This document shows, piece by piece, positions 16,473-28,605 of a stretch of DNA of 64,000 nt. The number at the start of each line of letters is the position of its first letter. The stretch's first letter is position 1. Source of the stretch: Bugulina stolonifera (Eukaryota; Bryozoa; Gymnolaemata; Cheilostomatida; Bugulidae). The position numbers were made by a program, and so were the translations under genes. The stretch lies in contig OW285194.1 in the NCBI GenBank assembly GCA_935421135.1, positions 15,275,376-15,339,375 of the forward strand, written 5' to 3'. The notes under the pieces are model-generated. The model saw nothing but the letters and a program-made list of their open reading frames with translations. It was not told the DNA's origin and did no database searches.

Positions 16473-19400
16473 CTACCAGCGTTTGCCTTCCTGCAGGTGG
16501 CAGTCATACATCCCCGCCCCATGCTTACTCTTGATAACCCATGTAGAATCTGTGACCTTGCCATTCAATTCATCATCAATCTACAATATTATATACATTA
16601 TTTGGAATTACTCTCCCCTTATCAACTGCCCAGCAAAGAGAAGACAACTTTACATATCTGCTGAAATGAATCTCCATTCTTAGTACTACAGAAGATCTTT
16701 GCCATCAAGAGGACAAACTAAACTACTTACAACACTTACATGTACTTACATCTGCAGCCAGTATATACATATATAATATGTATCTGAAGGCATACATACA
16801 TGTACAGTTGGTATATACCGGCATGTGTATGTGCATGTATATACCAACTGGTACCTGTATCTAAAGGAAACGCTCACTTACCCATTCTATGAGAAGATGG
16901 GTGGAGTTAAACATGTAGAACTTGCTGTACCCATAATTCAATGTGCGGTAGGCACTCCAGAATGGTTTTTTAGGCTTAAAGGGGTCGTGTCCACTTGACA
17001 TGCCCTTTAAGTATACACGATAACAATACTGCTGTAGATAACAAGTATACACGATAACAATACTGCTGTAGATTACAAGTATACACGATAACAATACTGC
17101 TGTAGATTACAAGTATACACGATAACAATACTGCTGTAGATTACAAGTAGTGCGTACAATCACAATAGTCACTACAGTCACCATACAAATATTTTAACCT
17201 CATTGAATGATATAGAATAAGAAATGAACACTTATCTATAACAGCAGTAGAGAGGAGATGATAACCTGGTACTTGATTCAACTGAACATATTATGAGCAG
17301 TTAGTCTAAACATATACCAGCAGGTGGTTGACTTACAGCTGATCCAGTGATGATGTGAACAGGTGCCCCAGGATCAGTATATGGGTGATCATAGCTACCA
17401 TTACATATCTACAATACCAAACAGAAACAACTGTTTGTTATCAACTTATCATAGGACATATTATTGTCTTATATATATTAACGTCGGCATGGAAATATTG
17501 CAAAGGAACAGAGCAAGAGATCATACAGAGCTAAGGCTAACCTTCCTGTCATAGACTGGCCAGGCACGTTCATATGAATGTTCATGAGCAGAGATGTATA
17601 CATCTACTCCAGCCTCATAGAACAAATCCTCCAATGCATATCTCAACTACAATATATTATATACATACATCTATCGTTTATGTTATTGTAAGATATACAA
17701 TGTAGGAGATTTATTTGTGTGAGTGAACGTGTACATGTATATTCATGCATATATGTACATGTACATGATATATATATTATAAGAATACATGTAGATGAAA
17801 TTGATGGTGTTTGTTTATTTAATTCATTATATATAATTATATAGCATATATATATATCACACGATTCCGAAATTACCACCAAGAGCATTTTCTCAAAGAT
17901 AGCAATGTGATCACAGTTATGTACCATGGGAAGTATGCGGGTGGTACTTACAATACCCTCAAAATGAGCACAATCATCAGCATCATTATTAGAACAGTAC
18001 ATTGGCCTGTGCGACTGCACTATCAGCCATGGTCTCACAGCTCGGTTCTTATTCGCCTCCTAAAATAAACGTAACAGGAAATACAACGTATCTACTGTAT
18101 GTAACAAGAAATACAACGTATCTACTGTATATAACAGGAAATACAATGTATCTACTGTATGTAACAGGAAATACAACGCATCTACTGTATGTAAAAGAAC
18201 CTATAATACACATTTCTTTCAACTGCATTTATACTAGTTGGATCCAAGGCTATGTGGTGTACTGGCTGTGTACTACCCACAATCAGACATTACAATATGA
18301 CTCATAATATATTATGATTGAGTATCACTCTAACCAAGGTCATGACTCTACAAACATACCACTATTTTGGAGTTGTCAACCTCTTGACTTGTGATCTGTG
18401 AAGATGGATTGATAGAGATGGCAATAAGCCAAAACCCAGCTCTAGTATCATATCATGAGACCTTAGATGAAATCAAGGCTGCTATATTCAATATATTTGT
18501 TCGATAGGAAAGCTTGTGCACATACCATGACAAGGAATGACAACTCTAACTGTATATGGCAGATGATAAATCCATAACTACATGTAGTTGTGTAGTTACT
18601 AATCAAACTCTTGGGATATAAAGTGTGTATTTGGACAATCACCTTAAAATATAGTCAAATAGTGCTAGACAATCACCTTAAAATCTTTCTCCAGCCAGAA
18701 CCTCTGCTGAGCAATGAGTTCTATTCCCTGACTTATAAAAAAGTAGATCTCAGAGCTGAAGGTAACAATATGTGCTGGTCCATAATCAAAGCTACAATCA
18801 ACAATTACACCACAGTTATTCAACAGGTACACTACAGCTAGTTAACAATTACACTACAGTTATTCAACAATTACACTACAGTTATTCAACAATTGTACTA
18901 CAGTTGTTCAACAATTACACTGCTGCTGTTCAATATAATTTTGTGTAGAACTTATAACAGCTTTATCCACAACTACTAAGCACAAACAGTGCCTCAACTA
19001 CCCGAAAAGCAGAAATATTTCACGGAAGAAAGTTTGCTAATCCTGGAGCAATTTGCGATAGAAATATTTAGCGAGTTTGGCCTATGGCGAAATTTGTTTA
19101 AAGGGTATGCTACACGGACGCAAAATTGATGTGAATCGCATCAATTTTGCGCTTTGCGATTACTGATGTTGAACTTATGCGAAATCGCATGTTTATTGCA
19201 TGCTATAAATTTTTAATGTTACAAAATGCGAATCGAGTGTTGATTGGCTACAGCTAACATAAGATGCTTTGACAAAGTGCTAGCAGTTGAGTTTAGCTTT
19301 TAAGTTAATTAAATAAAGCCATTAAATAAATTAAAATCAATTTAATATTTAATTTGTGATATATTCTACTGACCGCAAAGTGGACGAAAACTGTATAGCT

Positions 19401-22400
19401 ATGCTGTTTAAATTAATCCTACAAAAGACCAGCACTGTGAGAGAAGTTCAATCCATAATTTTATTATAAACACCAGGATAATAAAATAAATCAACAGTCA
19501 AGCTATCATATCTATCCTCAACCATAAATCCAAGTCAAGCCTCTCATGTGCGTGTTGAGTATAGGTAACATTTAGTAGGACCTAATTTTCAACGAGCAGA
19601 AATATTTCAACCTGCATGTTTTGATATATTGCTAATATAGTGGAGGTTTTTATCTAAACTACAATAAGGAGGAGCTAATCCGAACGAAAATTGAATGTAA
19701 ATGTATCAAAACCCTCAAACTATAATCTGTAGATTCACAAGCTACATTAATTCCTTAGATTTATCTACTCGTGCCCTTAGTTGAATTAATGAGTAAACAA
19801 CTTCTTTTGTTTGCAATAAAAACGCAACTTCCGTGTAGCACCTAACAACGTTTTTCGGTTTTTTTAACTTGCGATATTCGTAGAAGTTGTGCGTCCATGT
19901 AGCATGCCCTAAGTCCCAAAATTGATGTTTAAGCATATTCCAGCATTAAAACCAAGCTTGGCTAAGCTGTAGGTTTACTCAGATTTAAACTCCACTTATA
20001 TACAGTACAAAACTACAACTGACTCCTATATAGTGCAGTAAGCCCACCTGTGAGGTAAAGTAATTACCATACCTTGTTAAAAAATCCTATGATTAAGCTC
20101 CTACTATAGGCTACTTACCAATTATGTTACAGCAAATACTTGCTGCTTTGTAAAATATTCAACTATGTATCATAATATAGCTATATAGCTGCATGTATGG
20201 TCTGTTTAAACCAGAAGTTATTTAAATCAGTTTGAAAGCAGATATTAATAGCGATGGATATTATTTTTTTGTCACTCGCGTTCGCACATATGTATCTGCT
20301 TTTAGGGTAGTCATAATATATTACATTGAGATATTTGACTGCGTGTTATACATGTATATACATGTATGAGGTACCTATCACATGATTCCCAAACCACATA
20401 ATCTCATTGCATGACTAAAGGGTACTAGCAGTGCTAATAGTGACCTACAGTCCATTAGACCACAGTCTAAATGTTAGCAAGATATCATAACCACTACAGA
20501 ACAAAACACCCCAATTACAGATAAGCATATAATAACTATATGCTTATCAACTGGGCCATGTAATACAATAACATGTACAACTAGAACAGTAGTAAATCAT
20601 GTGATGCTGATTATTGGATACTAATAACTTGTGAGATAATAGTTGTGTATTAATTCCATGTCCAACATTGCACATGTCCTATACATACACCTATCTCTGT
20701 CCCACCAGTCTACCACACCACACATACATATACAGTGTACATACGATGTAAATATAAACACACACCTATAGAAGAGTCCCTCTCCATCCCCTCCTGGCAT
20801 AGAGAATCTGTTTCTATAGTTACTAAAGTTGTATGGATTCTCATGGTTACCAACTGCTGTCATATAAGGTACATAAGCAGCAATGCTCTCTATCTGAGCC
20901 ATAAAACTATCACCTGTTCTACCATTGTCCTGCAATATCAATGCTGTTATAGACATCAATCGGTTTTATTTTATATAAGCGCCCAATAAAACACACACTA
21001 TGCAAGTCATCCATTAAAATGTTCATCACAGAATCACACTCATCTGTGTCCAGTTTATAATTAAGTGCTAAGTGAGTGAAGATCACGGTAATACTTAGGA
21101 GCAACTCATTTCTCTAATAGTAACTTGACTTTCATGGAAACTTCTCAAAAGGTAATGCATTAGACTGCCTACACCTTCATTACAGTACTTCCTATAGTCA
21201 GTCAGCTGATAGACTGGATGAGTTTATAATATAAATAATACTCACATCCTGCAGGTTGTAAGCAAAGTCACCTGTAATAAGAATAACCAATCAGGTGTAC
21301 TCTATTATAGAATAACCAATCAGGTGTACTCTATCAAAGAATAAACAATCAGGTGTACTCTATCATATATACTACACAGTACACTATCAAATTATGCAAT
21401 CACTAGACATCAGCCAATCGCATCGTAGTACAAGTACCTACCAACATGAAATACTGCATCGATGGTGCCGTATTCAGCCTCTGTCTGGAGTCTACCGATA
21501 GACCTCCCTCCTTTGTTCCCCAAGTCACCATATATAGCTACAACAGGTGACCAGTTGGCTCCTGCAGGAGTGGCACGGAAAGAGAACAGAGCAGACCAAC
21601 CTCCATCATTATTCCCCACCCTGTAGTCTGTAACAGCGGTCATTCAACATCACAATATATAATATATACAGTACATCATTACACAATAGGCATCCTAAAG
21701 ATACTAAACAGCAAGCCTATTCCAGTACGAAAACATGTAATTACATCTACCCACCCTATAATATAAAATGACCAGGAGACATACTTGTCTAATGCGAGCG
21801 GTACAGTGGTACATGAACATCAACAGCACATCCACTGCAGTTTCGATCAAAAGTTTTAACCAATATCTCAGTTTAGAATTACAGTAATAAGTCTCATCAG
21901 TATCCATAACACTCACTTCTATGGCACCTTAACAACTTACTGTAGACTTGTGATGGTTTTAGATTGACCATATGTGCTCTGTGTATATAGTATTGTCTGT
22001 GTTCATCTCCACCATCCACAAACAGAGTGACTGTAGAGTTAGACGACATTTTCTGCGGAGACAACGGTAAACTGTATTCTACTGCTCCTGGAGTCGGCTG
22101 AAATGTAGTCCATGTTACTACCATCTCATTCTCCAAAACTAAAATTCGAAAGAAACATTTAATTTTAATACCTGATGATTTTATTATAGGGTCTAGAATA
22201 CTTGTGCCCGCTGGAACAGAAAATAATCCATTCTCTCTGTGACGGGTTTCAATAATTTCCAGCTTTTAGGAGATTCAGGATATGGGTTTGATGTCAGACA
22301 TAGATAATGGTCATCAAGGAGACTGGTCTGAACATAACAACACCGGCTGCTAACTGAGATGAATATCTAAGATGCTAACTCAACAGCCAGATGATTGACA

Positions 22401-22854
22401 AACCTCTCAGCTACTATCTATCTACAAGTTAGAGTTATCAGCTAACCATGCACCGTGCATTACTGAAAGGTGCACCACTGGAACGAACCTGTGCACCACT
22501 AAAAACCTATTTTACACCCACAGAAGCCTTCAAATCCCAAACTATACAGGTAGATACAGAATTTTAAAACTTGACAAATGACAACACAACAATAACAATC
22601 AAGTTTCAAGACTACTTGTTACCTCCAAGAGACAGGTGGACGTGCTGGGGGTATCTCAAATCTTGAGGAGGAGCAGCACCAGCCTTAACACCGACTTGAG
22701 CATTGTATCGAACGGGATCTCGGTGGAGTCCATTCACTTTCAGGGCAATTGTTTTGGGGTTCATTTCGCAGCTTGCGAATGGCACAAGGATGACAATAAA
22801 AACTCCAAGTGCAAACATAACACGCAAGCCTGTTTTCCTTGGCGTGTCAGCCAT
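16473..22854 (-). CDS. Purple acid phosphatase (ACP7-like), copy B
   Basis: Eleven minus-strand exons with the same lengths and phases as copy A, except exon 1, join to about 478 residues: 22854-22623, 22138-21941, 21627-21442, 21271-21246, 20929-20766, 18791-18677, 18059-17952, 17646-17542, 17408-17337, 17004-16882, 16580-16473. Exon 1 encodes a signal peptide (hydrophobic residues about 11-29) but is otherwise diverged from copy A. The metal-binding blocks GDLG, GDFAY, GNHE, VQSH and AHEH are all present, so the enzyme is probably active. Exon 2 is almost unchanged between the copies at the protein level, while exons 1 and 10 differ clearly. The gene stands head-to-head with the selenoprotein gene (573 bp between the two ATGs). 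Confidence 0.88.
17007..17147. repeat. 34-bp minisatellite
   Basis: Four near-identical 34-bp units (cgataacaatactgctgtag, then attacaagtataca) begin immediately upstream of exon 10 of phosphatase copy B, next to its splice acceptor. Confidence 0.85.
18075..18190. repeat. 30-bp minisatellite
   Basis: Four units of gtaacaggaaatacaacgta plus tctactgtat lie beside exon 7 of copy B. Copy A has a single unit at the same place (about 8771-8805). Confidence 0.8.
19102..19910. mobile_element. Non-autonomous DNA transposon with about 20-bp TIRs
   Basis: AGGGTATGCTACACGGACGC at 19102 and its inverse at 19891-19910 (GCGTCCATGTAGCATGCCCT) differ at two positions. The roughly 809-bp body has no transposase frame and contains gcgaa/ttcgc-type subterminal repeats. 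A short TAA-like flank would fit a PIF/Harbinger-type MITE, but the exact duplication is not clean. It lies in intron 5 of phosphatase copy B. Confidence 0.6.
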
Positions 22855-23427
22855 TTCTTACTTTCTTCAGAGCTTTGGTTTTTTTTATTACCAAAATTCT
22901 GTAAAATTTTACGATTCCCACACTAGACTATGGTGAGTGTAGGATTGGTAGTGAAGAACTTGCCTTCTCGACAAAAAGAAAACGTGATCAAAGCTGACTT
23001 TGTCACCTCTAGACTTTGTTTACATTTTTCAACGTTTTTAATACTCTATTGCAACATCGGTAGTATTTGAATATTGACGATTTAGAACATCGACGGGGTC
23101 AATAGTTGAAATTCGGTTGACAAAATCATTGGAACTTCATTACGTCTTTGAAAAGAGCTCAAGGGGGAGGGGAGGGGAGGAGTTTAGTAATAGCCTAAGA
23201 TTTTTATATTAAATTATTGTGTAAACTTTCACGCATTAGGGTATCTCTGCATTTTAAAGTCCCAGGCTAAATATGGCCATTCCCAAAATTTGTTGTTAGG
23301 TTGGATGTTGACAGTAAAGTATTGCTGATCTGAGTCAAAGGGGTATATTGGATCTGAGTCAGCATTTATTTGGTTGTAGAGATCATTTCAGCACCACTGT
23401 TAATACAATAATTTTATCCCAGTAGAA
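22855..23427. promoter_or_regulatory. Shared 5' region between phosphatase copy B and the selenoprotein gene
   Basis: 573 bp separate the divergent start codons. A purine-rich G-tract lies at 23162-23180. No clear TATA box or coding exon is visible; a bidirectional promoter is inferred from position only. Confidence 0.4.
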
Positions 23428-26400
23428 ATGGGAGACAATGCTCCAGTTCAAGTTGTAATTGAGCACTGGTAAGACAATCTGTGTGAATCTCATTTTCTTT
23501 TCCTCTTAGACTTATTTATTATTTATCACTAAATTTTATTATAATACTAATGATAATTATATAATTTAATATATTATATATTGAAATATTAATATAATGT
23601 CATATCATTATGTTTATGTTATCTATTATTTTTAATTATGATCTGCCAAAAGTCATTATTAACGAAACACCTCTTCAAGAAAAATCTAAGTGCAAACTCC
23701 TAGGTATAAAGCTGACAAATAACTTGACATGGACTGACCACATACAACTACTCCAAAATAAAATTGCTCCAAACTTGCGACTACTCTACGCTATTAGACC
23801 ATTAATAAACACTCATATAGCACGTATATACTACTACAGGTACATTCATCCATACTTGACACAAAACATAACACTATACTATAACTTGACTGCCAAACAG
23901 ACAACTGACCGACTATATAACACACAGAAACAAGCCCTCAGACTAATTAATAGCACAAGACTAACTGACAAAATTCCTACACATAAAATTGCTCGACAAC
24001 ATAAAATTCTTACACTTCCACAACTTGCAGCCTTTCACACAACTTTACTAGCCCACACCATAGCTCACAAAACAGCCCCGTCATACATCCAAATTCAATT
24101 TTTCAATATTGTTTTATGTAATAATACCGAATCCCGTACAGGTTTACTTATACCCAGTAACTACCACCATAATAAACTTAAACTGTCAATACTAAAGCAT
24201 TTCAACATACTCCCTAAACAAGTTAGATCACTATTAAAACTTCCTTTCCGAAAATCAATAATAGACCTTTTGCTTAATATTATTGATAAAGTGTAGGTAA
24301 CATGTGAGATATAACACAATGATAATGCGTTTCTTATATTTACCTTTATTATCTTCCTTGCCATAATGCAAAAACTAACATTACATCATCTCCTTTTCTA
24401 CCATGCATATATGTGTATAGCTTATGTACAACTGTTAATGTGGTAAATGTGTATGTACAATATACAAACTTTACATATGTAATATTTCATTTCCTATGAA
24501 ATGCATTAACTAATATCAACATAATGTAAAATTTTTGTAATTGTAAATATTGTAAAATTTTCAATTCCAAATTGTCTTTACTTCGTATGTTAGTATATAT
24601 TGTGGTATCTATTTTATGTATGAATTATACACTATATAAAGAGAAAAAAAAAAATATCATTATCTGTACACATTTGTTTCCTCTCTCTGTCACTGTCATG
24701 TTCCTTTTTTTTTTTTTCTTTTTGTCATTTCTCTCTCTTCTCGCTTTCTTGATGTATAGCTTCTTTTGTTCTCCTTTTTAAGTACCTGTGCAACAGCATG
24801 AAAAACATGCAAAAGTTTTCAATGTAAAAAAAACAAAAGCATGATGCTGATATTCATACATACTGTATACTGATATTGCACATTAAATAAAGTTATATAT
24901 ATAATTATTATTAATTATAGTATTATTTATATTAAATTTATATTTTATAATAATTATTAATAATTTAATACGATAATTATTATTTATAATTATTATTATT
25001 ATTGTTATATTGAAAAGCGTTGGTGTGGGATAATATTGTAATTATGAATAGTAGCACGAGACGCATTTTTATATAGATTTATTATCTAATATTTCGTTAC
25101 TTGTCCAAGGAACATCTTCAGAGGATAATTTTATCCTCTGATGAGCATGATGTTACTTGGACAAGTAACGAAATATTAGGTAATAAATCTATATAAAAAA
25201 TGCGTCTCGTGCTACTATTCATAATTTATTATTATTATAATTATATTAATTATATAGTAATATAGGCTTACACTGTAGGGACTTAATGATAATTATTATT
25301 ATTATGTAGTTATGATAATGATGATCTTCCATACCTACCTAATCTTAATAATTAATTAATATTATGCATGATTTTCATTGATGTGAATTGCTACTATAAT
25401 AATAATGATATAATAATTATTGTTATTCTATTCTCGTGAACCACTGACCAAATAACAAACTTTAACAATATATAGATATAATTAATAATAGTTTTTAAAT
25501 TCGCTTCCATCTTAGGATATTATCTCAATCCAAAGTAGATACATACCTATTGCATGCATGGCTGATCTGCGGAGCCGACGAAGCGTTTTGTCTGTCGTTT
25601 TATTTGGAACAAACCTTACCATCATTCATTAACAATCAACATGCATCCAAACAACAGTAATGAGTAGACTACAATTTTGAGGTCTAACGAAACGATCATG
25701 ATGAAATGATTGCAAACTTGTTAAACAATTCAGTTCTTCCACAGCAGCAGTAAAGAATGTGGACATGTCACATGCAAGATCCATATCCTATGAGCACTGA
25801 AACTACTCAAGTCGTTAGTAGTTTGCTCAAGTTAATTGTAATGTAACTGGCTATTTTCAGCACTCTATGAGGTTACACTCCTCGCGCTCAAGCGCTCAAA
25901 GACAAGATTATGAGTGCTGTGCCGGACGCCCAAGTTTCCTTGGAGGCTGGCCGCTCAGGTAAATATGTCTGCTTTCTGCATTCTCTTCCAGCCTGTTCTC
26001 ACATCCGCATGATATAACATGATAATTCCACTTATCATCACATAGGCATACCATACATCATGTATGTACTATATAACTGTGTATAACTGTCCGTGTTACA
26101 GCTTCATATGAAATAGAAGTTAATGATACGGTGATATTCTCTAAACTATCGGTTGGAGAGTTTCCTGATGAAGCTATTGTAAGTACTCAGTCTCTACGTT
26201 GACCTAGTTGGTCCTATATACACATACTATGTAGTTATATACACTTACTATGTAGTTATATACACGTACTATGTAGTTATATACACTTACTATGTAGTTA
26301 TATACACGTACTATGTAGTTATATACACATACTATGTAGTTATATACATGTACTATGTAGTTATTTACACGTACTACGTAGTTACATACACGTACTATGT

Positions 26401-27670
26401 AGTTATATACATGTACTATGTAGGTATATACACGTACTATGTAGTTATATACATGTACTATGTAGTTATATACACGTACTATGTAGTTATATACACGTAC
26501 TATGTAGTTATATACATGTACTATGTAGTTATATACACGTACTATGTAGTTATATACATGTACTATGTAGTTATATACATGTACTATGTAGTTATATACA
26601 CGTACTATGTAGTTATATACATGTACTATGTAGTTATATACACGTACTATGTAGTTATTTACACGTACTATGTAGTTATATACACGTACTATGTAGTTAT
26701 ATACACATACTATGTAGTTATATACACGTACTATGTAGTTATTTACGTATATTTATAATACATGTGACAGATACCCTGATACTAAATGTACTATAATTAG
26801 TTGAGAGCAGCTATTCTTGGTATAGCATGCATTGATTTAGGTTTATAAATAGCATATATATCTACATTGATGTAGAGTCCACCTACTTCATAGAATTATG
26901 ATTAGCATCATTAGGAATACGAAAAACTGACAATATGAATGTCACTGTTGAAGGGATTAGCCAAGACTAGTCAACATTAATCTTTACGTGCATACAGTAC
27001 ACATACATATGCTAAGTTAGCATGTATACAATACACATACATATGCTAAGTTAGCATGTATACAATACACATACATATGCTAAGTTAGCATGTATACAAT
27101 ACACATACATATGCTAAGTTAGCATGTATACAATACACATACATATGCTAAGTTAGCATGTATACAATACACATACATATGCTAAGTTAGCATGTATACA
27201 ATACACATACATATGCTAAGTTAGCATGTATACAATACACATACATATGCTAAGTTAGCATGTATACAATACACATACATATGCTAAGTTAGCATGTATA
27301 CAATACACATACATATGCTAAGTTAACATGTATACAATACACATACATATGCTAAGTTAGCATGTATACAATACACATACATATGCTAAGTTAGCATGTG
27401 TACAATACACATACATATGCTAAGTTAGTATGTATACAATACACATACATATGCTAAGTTAGCATGTATACAATACACATACATATGCTAAGTTAGCATG
27501 TATACAATACACATACATATGCTAAGTTAACGTTGTCGTGCTTTCAATCAATTCTTCAACTGACTTCTAAACTACTATTCCAGATAATTGAAGAAATCAA
27601 GCAGATTGCTAAAGGATCAAAGAAACCAGAAGTGGTAACTGCTGTAGATCAGGGCTGTGCTATGCTATAA
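23428..27670 (+). CDS. MIEN1: Selenoprotein of the SelW/MIEN1 (Rdx) family, Sec encoded by in-frame TGA
   Basis: Four exons (23428-23468, 25861-25958, 26102-26178, 27584-27670) join in frame to about 100 residues if the TGA at 25868-25870 is read as selenocysteine. The first splice creates IEHC-T-L-U-GY, a CxxU redox motif at residues 14-17 right after the first beta strand, as in SelW/SelT/SelH/MIEN1. The rest shows the Rdx fold pattern (ALKDKI helix, YEIEVNDTVIFSK strand pair, FPDEAI, then a helix). The protein ends CAML, a CaaX prenylation box in the same place as in MIEN1 (human CVIL). From memory, human MIEN1 has Cys where this protein has Sec. A SECIS candidate lies 355 bp after the stop (28017-28079) and AATAAA at 28144-28149. 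The family acts in thiol redox control and, for MIEN1, at membranes. Intron 1 holds a LINE piece and a foldback element; intron 3 holds two minisatellites. Confidence 0.82.
23632..24835 (+). mobile_element. LINE ORF2 C-terminal fragment, second family
   Basis: The frame to 24296 encodes the region downstream of a LINE reverse transcriptase (CKLLGIKLTNNLTWTDHI, then helices with RYIHPYLTQN and NTQKQALRLI). It is followed by a T- and A-rich 3' tail to about 24835. It differs in sequence from copies 1-3. The 5' part is missing. It lies in intron 1 of the selenoprotein gene, on the same strand. Confidence 0.75.
25041..25225. mobile_element. Foldback MITE (near-perfect inverted repeat)
   Basis: The left arm (25041-25127) and right arm (about 25131-25225) are reverse complements through almost their whole length, including the arm end gtagcacgagacgcattttt. 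There is one short internal insertion (gagca near 25142) and almost no spacer. The transcript would form one long hairpin. It lies in intron 1 of the selenoprotein gene and has no coding capacity. Confidence 0.85.
26210..26750. repeat. 21-bp minisatellite in intron 3 of the selenoprotein gene
   Basis: About 25 units of actatgtagttatatacacg plus t, with small variants (atacatgt, tttacacg). Because 21 is a multiple of three, an open frame of repeated Tyr/Val/Ile appears; it is intronic. Confidence 0.95.
26990..27530. repeat. 34-bp minisatellite with an internal palindrome
   Basis: About 16 very homogeneous 34-bp units (atgtatacaatacacataca, then tatgctaagttagc) lie just before the acceptor of the last selenoprotein exon. 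Each unit contains ATGCTAA-G-TTAGCAT, a perfect 7-bp inverted repeat. Confidence 0.95.
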
Positions 27671-28016
27671 TAATGCTTACCGACAGCATATTCCCATATA
27701 CTAGATGTTCACTTCACTAATCAACATATACGTTGTTAGTCCCTGTCTGTGTTGAATAGCTCTATGATTAGTGGAATTGTCTACTTTTACATTTTAAGGG
27801 TAGACAACTCCACTAGTAATTTCACGTAGTGTTGTATTCATACACTGCAGTGTCCATTGTATTCAAACACCTGGATTGTTCTTAGGAAGCTTTATACATT
27901 GTAATAATAATCAGTTGACAATATGTTTTTATATAATAGCTAAATGTAACAACGTTGTAGTTGATACTTTATGAAATATTCTATTGAACTAAGAAAACTG
28001 AACTACATTCTAATCC

Positions 28017-28079
28017 TAGAGCTAATGACTGGATTTAACTAAACAGGTAGTCTGTGTTTTATCCATGATGATTTCTCTA
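28017..28079 (+). promoter_or_regulatory. SECIS element (type II-like) in the selenoprotein 3' UTR
   Basis: An outer helix TAGAG (28017-28021) pairs with CTCTA (28075-28079) across an internal loop. The non-Watson-Crick quartet then forms from ATGA (28025-28028) and TGAT (28066-28069). Helix II is TGGAT (28030-28034) with ATCCA (28061-28065), two U-U mismatches, then AAC (28037-28039) with GTT (28056-28058). A 5' bulge carries the conserved unpaired AA (28041-28042), and a small apical hairpin ACAG/CTGT (28043-28055) completes it. Order and spacing (12 nt from ATGA to AA) fit a eukaryotic SECIS with an extra apical helix. The fold was drawn by hand. Confidence 0.8.
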
Positions 28080-28149
28080 TACATGTGGATTTTAATGTGG
28101 TTCATGGATTCATGACTTCATCTATAGAATATGTACAAATGTAAATAAA

Positions 28150-28605
28150 TGCACGTATGTGTAATTCCCAAACTCAGCTATGGTGACTTGTCATGTATTA
28201 TCCAAACAATGGATTATGGGTAATACAGTGCTCCAGATGTGAAGCTACAGCTAAACTATCATAACATTAAAGTGGAATAAACATAGAATGATGACTAGCA
28301 CAGAACTCTTCTATAAGGAAGGAATTTGTTACATCTGTGTTGAATGTAAAGAATTCATTTTGATAAAATATTTGCATTGAAAACTGTTGTGTGACTATGT
28401 TTGATTGCCATTACTCGTATATCAGTTATGAGGAGGAGAAGTAGAATCAACCTCTCATACCAATAAATATAGAAACTCAATGTGCTGAGGCTAGGCCTGC
28501 CCATCTCAAGTAGTAACATACACTGTGCACAGGCTAATAGGCACAGTATCACTGTGACTCTCTCTCTTCCTCTATATTCATGTTGAGGACATTCCTATTG
28601 CAAGA
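28150..28605. other. Convergent 3' region of the selenoprotein and SLC16-like genes
   Basis: No gene is seen beyond the poly(A) signal at 28144. The last exon of the SLC16-like gene ends at 28606, so this is presumably 3' UTR and spacer. Confidence 0.5.

Noticed and set aside
26348..26758. 136-residue Tyr/Val/Ile repeat ORF
   Set aside because: A 21-bp intronic repeat without stops. No signal of coding selection, and it interrupts a well-supported gene.
26990..27530. Regular 34-bp repeats as a CRISPR array
   Set aside because: No unique spacers lie between units, the setting is a eukaryotic intron, and no cas genes are present.
27763..27817. Strong hairpin after the selenoprotein stop (TAGTGGA..TTGTCTA arms) as the SECIS
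   Set aside because: It has a good stem but no GA partner for the ATGA, and no correctly placed unpaired AA. The fold at 28017-28079 fits the SECIS core far better.
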